NCBI GenBank assembly: GCA_013362315.1
Contig: JABFWL010000658.1
Coordinates: 1 to 35,421, forward strand
Direction: 5' to 3'
DNA length: 35,421 nt
Origin: Catenulispora sp.
GTDB lineage: Bacteria > Actinomycetota > Actinomycetes > Streptomycetales > Catenulisporaceae
Made by a program: the position numbers and the translations under genes. Positions 1 to 9,428 of this stretch are shown here, piece by piece. Every line of letters begins with the position of its first letter. Position 1 is the first letter of the stretch. Below the pieces are notes generated by a model. The model saw only the letters and a program-made list of their open reading frames with translations. It did no database searches and was not told the origin of the DNA.

Positions 1-1
1 G

Positions 2-313
2 GCCCGGTTCGGCGGGGACGAGTTCGTGATCGTGCTGGAGGTCGGCACCACGGTCGGCGGCGCGCTGGTGGTCGCCGAGCGGATCCGCGGCCGATTGTGT
101 GCGGAGTACCGCATCGAGGGGCTGGCCCACCGGCTGGGCGCGTCCATCGGCGTGGCGTTCTCCGAGCCCGGGGGCACCGCCTCCAACCTGCTGCGCCGCG
201 CCGACGCCGCGATGTACCGGGCCAAGACCGCCGGCCGCAATCGGGTGGTCGCCGAGCCGCTCGCCGAGACCTGGGCGGTATCGCATGGCGAGACCGCTCC
301 GATCAATGCTTGA
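2..313 (+). CDS. GGDEF-domain diguanylate cyclase, C-terminal part
   Basis: This is the 3' end of a gene cut by the left edge. The readable frame begins ARFGGDEFVIVLE, so the catalytic GGDEF motif that makes cyclic di-GMP from two GTP is intact. It is followed by the usual C-terminal half of the domain: a GASIGVA strand and an ADAAMYRAKTAGRNRV helix, the latter being the classic end of GGDEF domains. About fourteen residues follow before the TGA stop. Sensor or membrane domains must lie upstream and cannot be seen. No RxxD inhibitory site can be judged because that part is missing. It runs in the same direction as ilvB, but the leader at 347-452 separates the two units. Confidence 0.9.
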   Translation, partial: ARFGGDEFVIVLEVGTTVGGALVVAERIRGRLCAEYRIEGLAHRLGASIGVAFSEPGGTASNLLRRADAAMYRAKTAGRNRVVAEPLAETWAVSHGETAPINA

Positions 314-346
314 CACAGGCGGCGGGGCGGGAGGAGGGTTACCACC

Positions 347-394
347 ATGACGACACGAAAGTCGATTCTCGTACTTGCCCGGCGCGCAGGCTGA
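347..394 (+). CDS. ilv operon leader peptide
   Basis: A 15-codon frame encodes MTTRKSILVLARRAG and stops with TGA. It is preceded by a strong ribosome site, GGAGGAGGG at 330-338, eight bases before the ATG. The run Ile-Leu-Val-Leu contains all three branched-chain amino acids made by the operon it precedes. A long hairpin (381-416) overlaps its end and a terminator hairpin with six T follows at 419-452, before ilvB. This is the layout of ribosome-mediated transcription attenuation, known for actinobacterial ilvB. Inference: stalling at scarce branched-chain tRNAs lets polymerase read into ilvBNC. Confidence 0.85.
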   Translation: MTTRKSILVLARRAG

Positions 395-416
395 TCTCCA
401 GATCAAGCCGCGCGCC
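381..416 (+). promoter_or_regulatory. Pause/anti-antiterminator hairpin of the ilv leader
   Basis: GGCGCGC (381-387) pairs with GCGCGCC (410-416). Inside it GGC (389-391) pairs with GCC (407-409), and TGATCT (392-397) with AGATCA (400-405). Only single unpaired A residues interrupt the stem. The hairpin covers the end and stop codon of the leader peptide, so a ribosome there would disrupt it. The competing antiterminator pairing could not be resolved by eye. Confidence 0.65.
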
Positions 417-418
417 CG

Positions 419-452
419 CCCTCGTTGAGCCTCTTGGCTCCGGGGGTTTTTT
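419..452 (+). terminator. Attenuator terminator upstream of ilvB
   Basis: The outer stem is 419-424 with 441-446 (one T.G pair). The inner stem GAGCC (427-431)/GGCTC (436-440) has a TCTT loop. Six T residues follow immediately (447-452). It lies between the leader peptide and ilvB, as expected of an attenuator rather than an end-of-operon terminator. Confidence 0.85.
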
Positions 453-490
453 GTTGGCCGAGTACTGAGTCTGGAAGAAGAGAGAAAGTC

Positions 491-2251
491 ATGACAGACC
501 GCAGTGATCAGCAGGCGATCTCGGGCGCCGCCTCGTTGATCCGCGCGCTGGAGGAGAGCGGGGTCGACACCGTCTTCGGGATCCCCGGCGGCGCCATCCT
601 TCCGGCCTACGACCCGCTCCTGGACTCCACCCGGCTGCGCCACATCCTGGTCCGCCACGAGCAGGGCGCGGGGCACGCGGCCACCGGGTACGCGCAGGCC
701 ACCGGCAGGGTGGGGGTCTGCATGGCGACCTCCGGGCCCGGCGCCACCAACCTGGTCACGCCGATCGCCGACGCGCACATGGACTCCGTCCCGCTGGTCG
801 CGATCACCGGCCAGGTGGCCAGCACGCACATCGGCACCGACGCCTTCCAGGAGGCTGACATCGTCGGCATCACGCTGCCGATCACCAAGCACAGCTTCCT
901 GGTCTCCCGGGCTGACGAGATCGCCCGCACCGTCGCCGAGGCCTTCCACATCGCCTCCACCGGCCGCCCCGGCCCGGTGCTGATCGACGTCACCAAGGAC
1001 GCGATGCAGTCCCTCACCGACTTCTCCTGGCCGGTGGAGCTGAACCTGCCCGGCTACCGGCCGGTCTCCAAGCCGCACGCCAAGCAGGTCCGCGAGGCCG
1101 CCCGGATGCTCACCGAGGCCAAGCGCCCGGTGCTCTACATCGGCGGCGGCGTGCTGAAGGCCCGGGCCACCACCGAGTTCCGGGTGCTGGCCGAGCTGAC
1201 CGAGGCCCCGGTGGTGACCACCCTGATGGCCCGCGGCGCCTTCCCGGACAGCCACCCGCTGCACCTGGGCATGCCCGGCATGCACGGCACGGTGGCGGCG
1301 GTCACGGCGCTGCAGAAGGCCGACCTGATCGTGGCCCTGGGCACCCGCTTCGACGACCGGGTCACCGGCAAGCTGTCCAGCTTCGCCCCGAACGCCAAGG
1401 TGGTGCACGCCGACATCGACCCGGCCGAGATCTCCAAGAACCGGACCGCCGACGTGCCGATCGTCGGCGACTGCCGGGAGGTGATCGCCGACCTGGTGGT
1501 CGCGGTGCAGGCCGAGCACGCGGCCGGCCGCCGCGGCGACTACGCCGGCTGGTGGCAGCAGCTGAACGCCTGGCGCCGCACCTACCCGCTCGGCTACGAG
1601 CTGCCCAAGGACGGCTCGCTGGCCCCGCAGCAGGTGATCGAGCGGCTGGGCGAGATCGCCGGACCCGAGACGATCTTCGCCGCCGGCGTCGGCCAGCACC
1701 AGATGTGGGCCTCGCAGTTCATCTCGTATGAGAACCCCTACACCTGGCTGAACTCCGGCGGTGCCGGCACCATGGGCTACGCGGTCCCCGCGGCCATGGG
1801 CGCCAAGGTCGGCATGCCGGACCGCACGGTCTGGGCGATCGACGGCGACGGCTGCTTCCAGATGACCAACCAGGAGCTGGCCACCTGCGCCATCAACGAC
1901 ATCCCGATCAAGGTGGCCGTGATCAACAACGGCACCCTCGGCATGGTCCGGCAGTGGCAGACGCTGTTCTACGGCAAGCGGTACTCCAACACGGACCTGC
2001 ACTCGCGGCGCATCCCCGATTTCGTGAAGCTCGCCGAGGCCTACGGCTGCGTCGGTCTGCGGTGTGAGTCGCCGGACGACCTGGACAAGACCATCGAGCA
2101 GGCGATGGCGGTCGACGACGCGCCGGTGGTCGTCGACTTCGTGGTGCACCAGGACGCGATGGTGTGGCCGATGGTCCCCTCCGGGGTGTCCAACGATGAG
2201 ATCCTGGCCGCACAGGATGTGCGGCCCGACTTCGGAGATGGCGAAGAATGA
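491..2251 (+). CDS. ilvB: Acetolactate synthase, large catalytic subunit
   Basis: The product is a 586-residue thiamine-diphosphate enzyme, the normal length for IlvB. It condenses two pyruvates to 2-acetolactate, or pyruvate and 2-ketobutyrate to acetohydroxybutyrate, the first common step of valine, leucine and isoleucine synthesis. The N-terminal domain has [13 protein letters not shown] and the catalytic glutamate in [14 protein letters not shown] (Glu57). A central FAD/Rossmann-like domain has [11 protein letters not shown]. The C-terminal ThDP/Mg domain carries the GDG...NN motif ([13 protein letters not shown] through VAVINNG, about 450-485). The ATG at 491 is chosen because residues before it fall in the attenuator. 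ilvN and ilvC follow. The attenuator at 347-452 is the visible control. Confidence 0.97.
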   Translation: MTDRSDQQAISGAASLIRALEESGVDTVFGIPGGAILPAYDPLLDSTRLRHILVRHEQGAGHAATGYAQATGRVGVCMATSGPGATNLVTPIADAHMDSVPLVAITGQVASTHIGTDAFQEADIVGITLPITKHSFLVSRADEIARTVAEAFHIASTGRPGPVLIDVTKDAMQSLTDFSWPVELNLPGYRPVSKPHAKQVREAARMLTEAKRPVLYIGGGVLKARATTEFRVLAELTEAPVVTTLMARGAFPDSHPLHLGMPGMHGTVAAVTALQKADLIVALGTRFDDRVTGKLSSFAPNAKVVHADIDPAEISKNRTADVPIVGDCREVIADLVVAVQAEHAAGRRGDYAGWWQQLNAWRRTYPLGYELPKDGSLAPQQVIERLGEIAGPETIFAAGVGQHQMWASQFISYENPYTWLNSGGAGTMGYAVPAAMGAKVGMPDRTVWAIDGDGCFQMTNQELATCAINDIPIKVAVINNGTLGMVRQWQTLFYGKRYSNTDLHSRRIPDFVKLAEAYGCVGLRCESPDDLDKTIEQAMAVDDAPVVVDFVVHQDAMVWPMVPSGVSNDEILAAQDVRPDFGDGEE

Positions 2252-2309
2252 GCCGGCGAGAAGTCTTTGGTTTCAGTCAACACAGCGGTGATGGAGAGGA
2301 GTAGGAACC

Positions 2310-3948
<1,639 letters not shown>

Positions 3949-3978
3949 TCCGCCGGCTGATCGACACTGATTGACACT

Positions 3979-4022
3979 GACGAAGGCCGGTGCCGCACGG
4001 ATGTGCGGCACCGGCCTTCGTC
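3979..4022 (+). terminator. Terminator of the ilvBNC operon
   Basis: A perfect 20-bp inverted repeat (3979-3998 with 4003-4022) has a GGAT loop and lies 30 bp after the ilvC stop. There is no long T run, which is common for hairpin terminators in high-GC actinobacteria. Being symmetrical it could act on both strands. Confidence 0.85.
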
Positions 4023-4108
4023 GTCTGTCGTCCACCTTCCTCAATATGCTTCTGCCTCTCTTGTCACTCTTTCGCCATGCCCGACCTGTTGGTCGTGATT
4101 GTCGGGAA

Positions 4109-4145
4109 TAGAGTGGCGAACGCGCTCCCAGCAGCGCGTTCGCCA
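4109..4145 (+). promoter_or_regulatory. Candidate -10 and 13-bp dyad before the peptide transporter
   Basis: TAGAGT (4109-4114) fits the actinobacterial -10 pattern TAGRRT, though no good -35 sits 17 bp upstream. It runs directly into a perfect inverted repeat, 4114-4126 with 4133-4145 (6-nt loop), 25 bp before the start of the binding-protein gene. It could be an operator or an RNA hairpin in the 5' leader. The dyad is seen; its role is inferred. Confidence 0.45.
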
Positions 4146-4170
4146 TGGTGTGTCCGACAGGAGGAGAGAG

Positions 4171-5967
4171 ATGGGCGTCAGCAGGAGGACACTCGCGCTG
4201 CAGACCGGTGCGATCGCGGCGGCGGTCGCGCTGGCGGGCAGCGCGTGCAGCAGCGGCGGGAGCAGCGGCAAGAGTTCCGGCAGCTCCGGCTCCGTCCAGG
4301 GCTCGAGCACCGCCGGGCGGAACACGGTCAACTCGGCGACCGTGAAGCAGGGCGGCAAGATCACCTGGACCATCGAGAAGACGGTCCAGGCCTGGAACCC
4401 GCTGACGTCCGCCGGTAACACCTTCGACTACGCGCAGGTCACCAACGGCATCTACCCGGATGTCTACGTCCCGCAGCCGGACTACTCGCTCGTGCTGAAC
4501 ACCGACCTCGTCAACGGCGACCCGGTGGTGACCAACGCCACCGCGAGCACCCCGCAGAAGATCGTCTACACGATCCAGCCGAACGCGAAGTGGTCCGACG
4601 GCACCCCGGTCTCGGCCGACGACTTCATCTACCTGTGGCAGGCGCAGAACGGCAGCAATCCGAACGTGGACGCGGCCAGCACCACCGGCTACAGCGCGAT
4701 CGCCTCAGTCGTGGGCAGCAACAACGGCAAGACGGTGACCGTGACCTTCAAGCAGGACCAGCCGTTCTCGGACTGGAAGAGTCTGTTCACCTCACTCCTG
4801 CCCTCGCACATCGCCAAGCAGCACGGCGACGTCGCCGCCTCCTTCACCTGGCTGGACGCCAACCCGCCGACGGTCTCGGCCGGCCCGTTCGTGATCGCCC
4901 CCGGCGGCGTCTCGGCCGACAAGAGCCTGATCAAGACGATCCGCAACGCGCAGTACTACGGCAAGGCGGCCGCCCTGGACGAGGTGGACTTCCGGGCGAT
5001 CACCGACTCCGCGCAGGAGCCGACCGCGCTGGCCAACGGCGAGGTGGACGGCATCTACCCGCAGCCGCAGCTGGACCTGGTGAACCGGGTCAAGAGCATC
5101 AACGGGGTCGACTACCACATCAACCAGGGCCTGGTCTGGGAGCACATCGACCTGAACCTGCGCAACAGCGCCTTCGGCGGCCCGAAGGACCCCGACCAGA
5201 CCGCGCCGGCGAAGGTGGCGCTGCGCCAGGCGATGTTCACCGCCTTCGACCGGCTGGGCCTGCTCAACCGGACCGTCAAGCAGTTCGACAGCCAGGCGGC
5301 CGTGCTGAACAACCGCATGGTGGTGCCCGGTCAGCCCGGCTACCAGGACAACGTGACGCAGTACTACCCGCCGTCCGGGGACCTCAACAAGGCCAAGCAG
5401 CTCCTCACCTCGGCCGGTTACACCGGGGTCGGCACCGCGCTGGTCGACCCGACCGGCAAGCCGGTCCCGCCGTTCGTCATGCGCTACACCGTCGGCAACG
5501 CGATCCGCCAGGACACCTGCAACCTGTTCGCGCAGACGATGAAGCAGCTCGGGATCACCGTCAACGTCGCCTCCACGGACAACCTGGGCAAGACCCTGAC
5601 CCAGGCCGACGCCCAGCACGCGTACGACATCGTCGTCTTCGCCTGGGTGGACACGCCGTTCCCGAACTCGGCGAACCAGCCCATCTACACCACCGCGGTG
5701 CAGGGCACCCCGATGAGCAACTACGGGTACTACAGCAACGCCAACGTGGACAAGTGGCTGGCCGACGCCACCGTCAACTCCGACGAGAAGGCCCGCGAGA
5801 ACGACCTGAACCAGGCTGACGCGCAGGTCACCAAGGACGCGTACACACTGCCGCTGTACCAGAAGCCGACGATGATCGCCTACAAGAACAACCTGGGCAA
5901 CGTGCGGGACAACCCCACCCAGATCGGCCCGACCTACAACATCCAGCAGTGGGGCATCAAGTCCTAG
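4171..5967 (+). CDS. Peptide ABC transporter substrate-binding lipoprotein (SBP family 5)
   Basis: The 598-residue extracytoplasmic protein would capture di- or oligopeptides for the importer encoded downstream. The N-terminus has a twin-arginine-like SRRTLAL stretch, a hydrophobic core and a candidate lipobox GSAC with the lipidated Cys at 26. A Ser/Gly linker follows. The mature part matches family 5 binding proteins: ITWTIEKTVQAWNPLTS near the start, WSDGTPVSADDFIYLWQA, KVALRQAMFTAFDR and a C-terminal LPLYQKPTMIAYKNNLGNV. ATG 4171 is chosen over an upstream in-frame start at 4099 because of GGAGGAGAGAG just before it and because it begins the signal peptide. The ligand cannot be told from sequence. 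It is the first gene of a five-gene transporter. Confidence 0.93.
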   Translation: MGVSRRTLALQTGAIAAAVALAGSACSSGGSSGKSSGSSGSVQGSSTAGRNTVNSATVKQGGKITWTIEKTVQAWNPLTSAGNTFDYAQVTNGIYPDVYVPQPDYSLVLNTDLVNGDPVVTNATASTPQKIVYTIQPNAKWSDGTPVSADDFIYLWQAQNGSNPNVDAASTTGYSAIASVVGSNNGKTVTVTFKQDQPFSDWKSLFTSLLPSHIAKQHGDVAASFTWLDANPPTVSAGPFVIAPGGVSADKSLIKTIRNAQYYGKAAALDEVDFRAITDSAQEPTALANGEVDGIYPQPQLDLVNRVKSINGVDYHINQGLVWEHIDLNLRNSAFGGPKDPDQTAPAKVALRQAMFTAFDRLGLLNRTVKQFDSQAAVLNNRMVVPGQPGYQDNVTQYYPPSGDLNKAKQLLTSAGYTGVGTALVDPTGKPVPPFVMRYTVGNAIRQDTCNLFAQTMKQLGITVNVASTDNLGKTLTQADAQHAYDIVVFAWVDTPFPNSANQPIYTTAVQGTPMSNYGYYSNANVDKWLADATVNSDEKARENDLNQADAQVTKDAYTLPLYQKPTMIAYKNNLGNVRDNPTQIGPTYNIQQWGIKS

Positions 5968-6027
5968 CCCGGCAGGGCGCCTGCGCGCCGACCGGTCTCG
6001 TCCGTCCTCAACGAAGCAGGCCCGTAG

Positions 6028-6996
6028 ATGCTCGCCTTCACGATCCGCCGCATCCTGGTGTCGATCCCCATCCTGATCCTGTCGACCTTCCTGGTCTTCC
6101 TGCTGGTCGCCTGGGGCGCCGACCCGCTGTCCGACTTCAAGTCCAAGAACCCCCCGCCGTCCCCGGCCGAGGTCGCCGCCCGCGAGCACGCGCTCGGCCT
6201 GGACCAGGGCCTGCTGGCCCAGTACTGGAACTGGATCAGGAACCTGCTGGTGCACGGGGACTTCGGCCCGTCGGTGCAGGGCGCGGCCTTCGACATCAAC
6301 GCCGAGCTGGGCCGCCGGACCTGGGTCACCTTCCGGCTGGTGATCTGTTCGATCATCATCGCGCTCTTCCTGGCCGTGGTCGTGGGCGTGATCACGGCCG
6401 TGAAGCAGTACAGCGTCACCGACTACGCCGCGACCCTGGTCGGCTTCTTCTTCCTGTCGCTGCCGGTGTTCTGGTTCGCGATCCTGCTCAAGATCTGGGC
6501 CACCGACCTCAACAACTCCCTGGGCACCAACATCAAGACGCTGGGGCCGCCGGGAGGCCAGTGGGGCGGGATCGGGAACTGGGCCGGCTACCTGGTGCTG
6601 CCGACCATCACCCTGGCGCTGAGCTCCTACGCCACCTGGGCCCGGTTCCAGCGGGCCTCGATGCTGGACGTGCTGAACAGCGACTACATGCGGCTGGCCC
6701 GGGCCAAGGGCCTGTCGCCGCGCCGGGTCATGGTCCGGCACGGACTGCGCACCGCGCTCATCCCGATGACCACGCAGGTGACCCTGGACGTCGCGGCGAT
6801 CATGGGCGGCACGGTGATCACCGAGCAGATCTTCCAGTGGCAGGGACTGGGGACGATGTTCCTCAACGGCATCCGGACCCAGGACACCAACGCGGTACTG
6901 GCCTGGCTGCTCATCTCGGCGACTCTGGTGATCGTCTTCAACCTGGTCGCGGACCTGCTCTACGCGGTCCTCGACCCGCGGATCCGGCTGTCCTAG
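6028..6996 (+). CDS. Dipeptide/oligopeptide ABC permease, DppB/OppB type
   Basis: The product is a 322-residue inner-membrane permease. It starts with the family hallmark MLAFTIRRILVSIPILILSTF, the first membrane helix. The cytoplasmic coupling helix (EAA loop) is visible as YMRLARAKGLSPRRVMVRHGLRTALIP. It ends with LLYAVLDPRIRLS, the typical terminus. Five further hydrophobic segments can be seen between about residues 98 and 310. It would pair with the DppC-like permease to form the channel and dock the two ATPases. It lies 60 bp after the binding-protein gene and 12 bp before the next permease, so all five genes probably form one operon. Confidence 0.93.
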   Translation: MLAFTIRRILVSIPILILSTFLVFLLVAWGADPLSDFKSKNPPPSPAEVAAREHALGLDQGLLAQYWNWIRNLLVHGDFGPSVQGAAFDINAELGRRTWVTFRLVICSIIIALFLAVVVGVITAVKQYSVTDYAATLVGFFFLSLPVFWFAILLKIWATDLNNSLGTNIKTLGPPGGQWGGIGNWAGYLVLPTITLALSSYATWARFQRASMLDVLNSDYMRLARAKGLSPRRVMVRHGLRTALIPMTTQVTLDVAAIMGGTVITEQIFQWQGLGTMFLNGIRTQDTNAVLAWLLISATLVIVFNLVADLLYAVLDPRIRLS

Positions 6997-7008
6997 GAGG
7001 GAAGACGC

Positions 7009-8058
7009 ATGTCCGAGAACCCCGGGCCCCGGGACGTCAACGACGAGGCGGGCCGGCCCGATCTCGGCCCGACCCCGGGCGGCCGCAACGCCGAGTTCCT
7101 CGGGGAGCAGGGCCAGCAGCCCGGGCTGATGATAGACGCCGTCACGCCCGGCGGCGAGGACGTCCTGGGATCGCGGGAGCCGGCCGACCGGGAGTTCGGG
7201 GTAGAGGCCCGCAGCCAGTGGCAACTGGTGCTGCGCCGGTTCCTGCAGCACAAGCTGGCGGTGGCCTCGGTGGTCGTGCTGCTGCTGGTGGTCTTGTTCG
7301 CCTTCGTCGGCGCGGCGGTGTGGCACTACTCGCCGACGCAGTTCACCGACGACTTCTCGGCGGCCCCCTCGCTCAAGCACCCGTTCGGCACGGACAGCAA
7401 CGGCGCCGACCACATGGCCCAGGTGATGGCCGGGACGCAGCTGTCGCTGAAGATCGCCTTCTCGGTGTCCATCACGGCCACCGTGTTCGGCTCGATCTAC
7501 GGGGCGGTCTCCGGCTACTACCGCGGCCTGGCCGACACGCTGATGATGCGGCTGGTCGACCTGGTGCTGACCATCCCGGCGCTGGCCGTCGGCGCGCTGC
7601 TGGGCAAGAAGTTCGGCAACAACTGGGTGCTGCTGGCCATGGTGCTGGCCGGCCTGTTGTGGACCGGTTCGGCCCGCGTGGTGCGCGGGCAGGTGCTCTC
7701 GGTCCGGGAGAAGGAGTTCGTGGAGGCGGCGCGGGCGCTGGGCGCCAGCGACAAGCGGATCATCTTCCGGCACATCATCCCGAACGTGGCCGGGCCGATC
7801 ATCGTGCTGTTCACGCTGCTGGTGGCCACGGCGGTGCTGACCGAGACGGCGTTGAGCTTCCTGGGCTTCGGCGTGCAGTTCCCGGACATCTCGCTGGGCT
7901 CGCTGATCACCGCCGGGGAGACCGCGGCCACCGGCGGGCGGGGCTGGCTGTTCTACTTCCCGGGCTTGTTCATCATCTTGATCGCGCTGACCGTGAACTT
8001 CATCGGCGACGGTCTGCGCGACGCCCTCGACCCGACGCAGACGAAGGCCCGCGCATGA
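7009..8058 (+). CDS. Dipeptide/oligopeptide ABC permease, DppC/OppC type
   Basis: This 349-residue permease has an unusually long, charged and proline/glycine-rich N-terminal region of about 70 residues before the typical start of the fold (QLVLRRFLQHKLAVASVVVLLLVVLFAF). After the first helix comes HPFGTDSNGADHMAQVMAGTQLSLKIAF, a signature of this family. The EAA coupling loop is EFVEAARALGASDKRIIFRHIIPNV. It ends GDGLRDALDPTQTKARA, the usual terminus. The GGAGGG ribosome site before the ATG (6996-7001) supports the extended start. Its stop overlaps the next ATPase gene by 4 bp (ATGA). Confidence 0.93.
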   Translation: MSENPGPRDVNDEAGRPDLGPTPGGRNAEFLGEQGQQPGLMIDAVTPGGEDVLGSREPADREFGVEARSQWQLVLRRFLQHKLAVASVVVLLLVVLFAFVGAAVWHYSPTQFTDDFSAAPSLKHPFGTDSNGADHMAQVMAGTQLSLKIAFSVSITATVFGSIYGAVSGYYRGLADTLMMRLVDLVLTIPALAVGALLGKKFGNNWVLLAMVLAGLLWTGSARVVRGQVLSVREKEFVEAARALGASDKRIIFRHIIPNVAGPIIVLFTLLVATAVLTETALSFLGFGVQFPDISLGSLITAGETAATGGRGWLFYFPGLFIILIALTVNFIGDGLRDALDPTQTKARA

Positions 8059-9428
8059 GCACCGAGTACTCGGCCGGCGGGCCCGCCGGCGCCCCGGCCC
8101 CCGGCGACGTCGTGCTGGCGGTGCGCGACCTGACCGTCACCTTCCCCAGCGACGCAGGTCCCGTGCAGGCCGTCCGCGGCGTTTCCTACGACCTGCACGC
8201 CGGCGAGGTGCTGGGGATCGTCGGCGAGTCCGGCTCCGGCAAGTCGGTGACCTCGATGGCGGTGATGGGGCTGCTGCCCAAGACCGCGCGGATCACCGGC
8301 TCGGTGGAGTTCCGCGGCCGGGAGCTGCTCGGCCTGTCGGAGAAGGAGATGACCGAGGTCCGGGGCAAGAAGATCGCGATGATCTTCCAGGACCCGATGA
8401 CCTCGCTGAACCCGGTCTACAAGATCGGCTGGCAGCTGGCGGAGGCGGTGCTGGCGCACCACGACGTCTCCAAGGCGGCGGCCCGCGAGCGGGCGCTGGA
8501 GCTGCTGGAGATCGTCGGCATCCCGTCCCCGGACAAGCGGATCGACCAGTACCCGCACGAGTTCTCCGGCGGCATGCGGCAGCGGGTGGTGATCGCCATC
8601 GCGATGGCCAACGACCCGGACGTGATCATCGCCGACGAGCCGACCACGGCGCTGGACGTGACGGTGCAGGCGCAGGTGCTGGAGGCGCTGCGGGCGGCGC
8701 AGCAGGAGACCGGCGCGGCGATGGTGCTGATCACCCACGACCTGGGCGTGGTGGCCGGGCAGGCGGACCGGGTGCTGGTGATGTACGCGGGCAAGCCGGT
8801 GGAGATCGGCCCCATCGACGGCATCTACTACCAGCCGCGGATGCCGTACACGGTCGGCTTGCTCGGCTCGCTGCCGCGGCTGGACCAGCGGACGCAGGAC
8901 AAGCTGACCCCGATCCCCGGGACGCCGCCCTCGATCGTGAGCCTGCCGCCGGGCTGCCCGTTCACGCCGCGCTGCCCGCTGCACACCGAGATCTGCCGGG
9001 AGCGGGAGCCGGCGCTGCTGCCGGCGCTGGGCGCGGACCACCTGGCGGCGTGCCATCACAGCGACCAGCTGGTGAACCACGACCGGGCGATGGAGATCTT
9101 CAGCACCGATCCCAACGCGGCGCCCGGGCAGGGGCCGCGGGACGGGGAGCAGGGGACCGAGCCGGACGCCGGGCCGGACCGCGGTGAGGGACTCGACCGG
9201 AGCCTGGATCAGAGCATTGAGCGGGACCTCGCACAGGAAGCGGACAGTGGCCCCGCGCAGGATTCCGGTGTCACTCCGGGCCGGGACGCCCGTCTCGGCC
9301 CGGACCGGGGCTCGGGCCATCCGACCGAGGAACCGGGCGCAAGCCCGACGCAGCACCCGGATCAGGACCCGGGCCAGAACCCGGATCAGGACCCCGGCCA
9401 GGACCGGCAGAGCGGAGCCGCGCAGTGA
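8055..9428 (+). CDS. Peptide ABC transporter ATPase, DppD/OppD type, with repetitive C-terminal tail
   Basis: This is an ATP-hydrolysing subunit of the importer. The Walker A motif is GESGSGKS (57-64), the signature is FSGGMRQRVVIAIAM and Walker B is VIIADEPTTALD. A C-terminal oligopeptide-transporter domain has the Cys cluster GCPFTPRCPLHTEIC, expected in this family. At 457 residues it is about 110 longer than normal. The excess is a tail rich in Asp, Gly, Pro and Gln from about residue 345 onward, including two 8-residue repeats PDQDPGQN/PDQDPGQD. The tail has no recognised domain. GTGA overlap joins it to the next ATPase gene. Confidence 0.93.
   Translation: MSTEYSAGGPAGAPAPGDVVLAVRDLTVTFPSDAGPVQAVRGVSYDLHAGEVLGIVGESGSGKSVTSMAVMGLLPKTARITGSVEFRGRELLGLSEKEMTEVRGKKIAMIFQDPMTSLNPVYKIGWQLAEAVLAHHDVSKAAARERALELLEIVGIPSPDKRIDQYPHEFSGGMRQRVVIAIAMANDPDVIIADEPTTALDVTVQAQVLEALRAAQQETGAAMVLITHDLGVVAGQADRVLVMYAGKPVEIGPIDGIYYQPRMPYTVGLLGSLPRLDQRTQDKLTPIPGTPPSIVSLPPGCPFTPRCPLHTEICREREPALLPALGADHLAACHHSDQLVNHDRAMEIFSTDPNAAPGQGPRDGEQGTEPDAGPDRGEGLDRSLDQSIERDLAQEADSGPAQDSGVTPGRDARLGPDRGSGHPTEEPGASPTQHPDQDPGQNPDQDPGQDRQSGAAQ
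9356..9403 (+). repeat. Tandem 24-bp repeat within the DppD-like gene
   Basis: Two adjacent 24-bp units (9356-9379 and 9380-9403) differ at only a few bases and encode PDQDPGQN and PDQDPGQD. The length is a multiple of three, so the number of copies can change without breaking the frame. Confidence 0.85.

Noticed and set aside
4792-7773. Very long leftward frame opposite the peptide transporter genes
   Set aside because: Open only because of GC-rich third positions of the transporter genes; its product is a low-complexity Arg/Gly/Asp/Val string with no domain.
5949-8054. Long in-frame extension upstream of the DppD-like gene
   Set aside because: The frame is open through both permease genes but encodes no family similarity; the ATPase begins at 8055 with an ATGA overlap.
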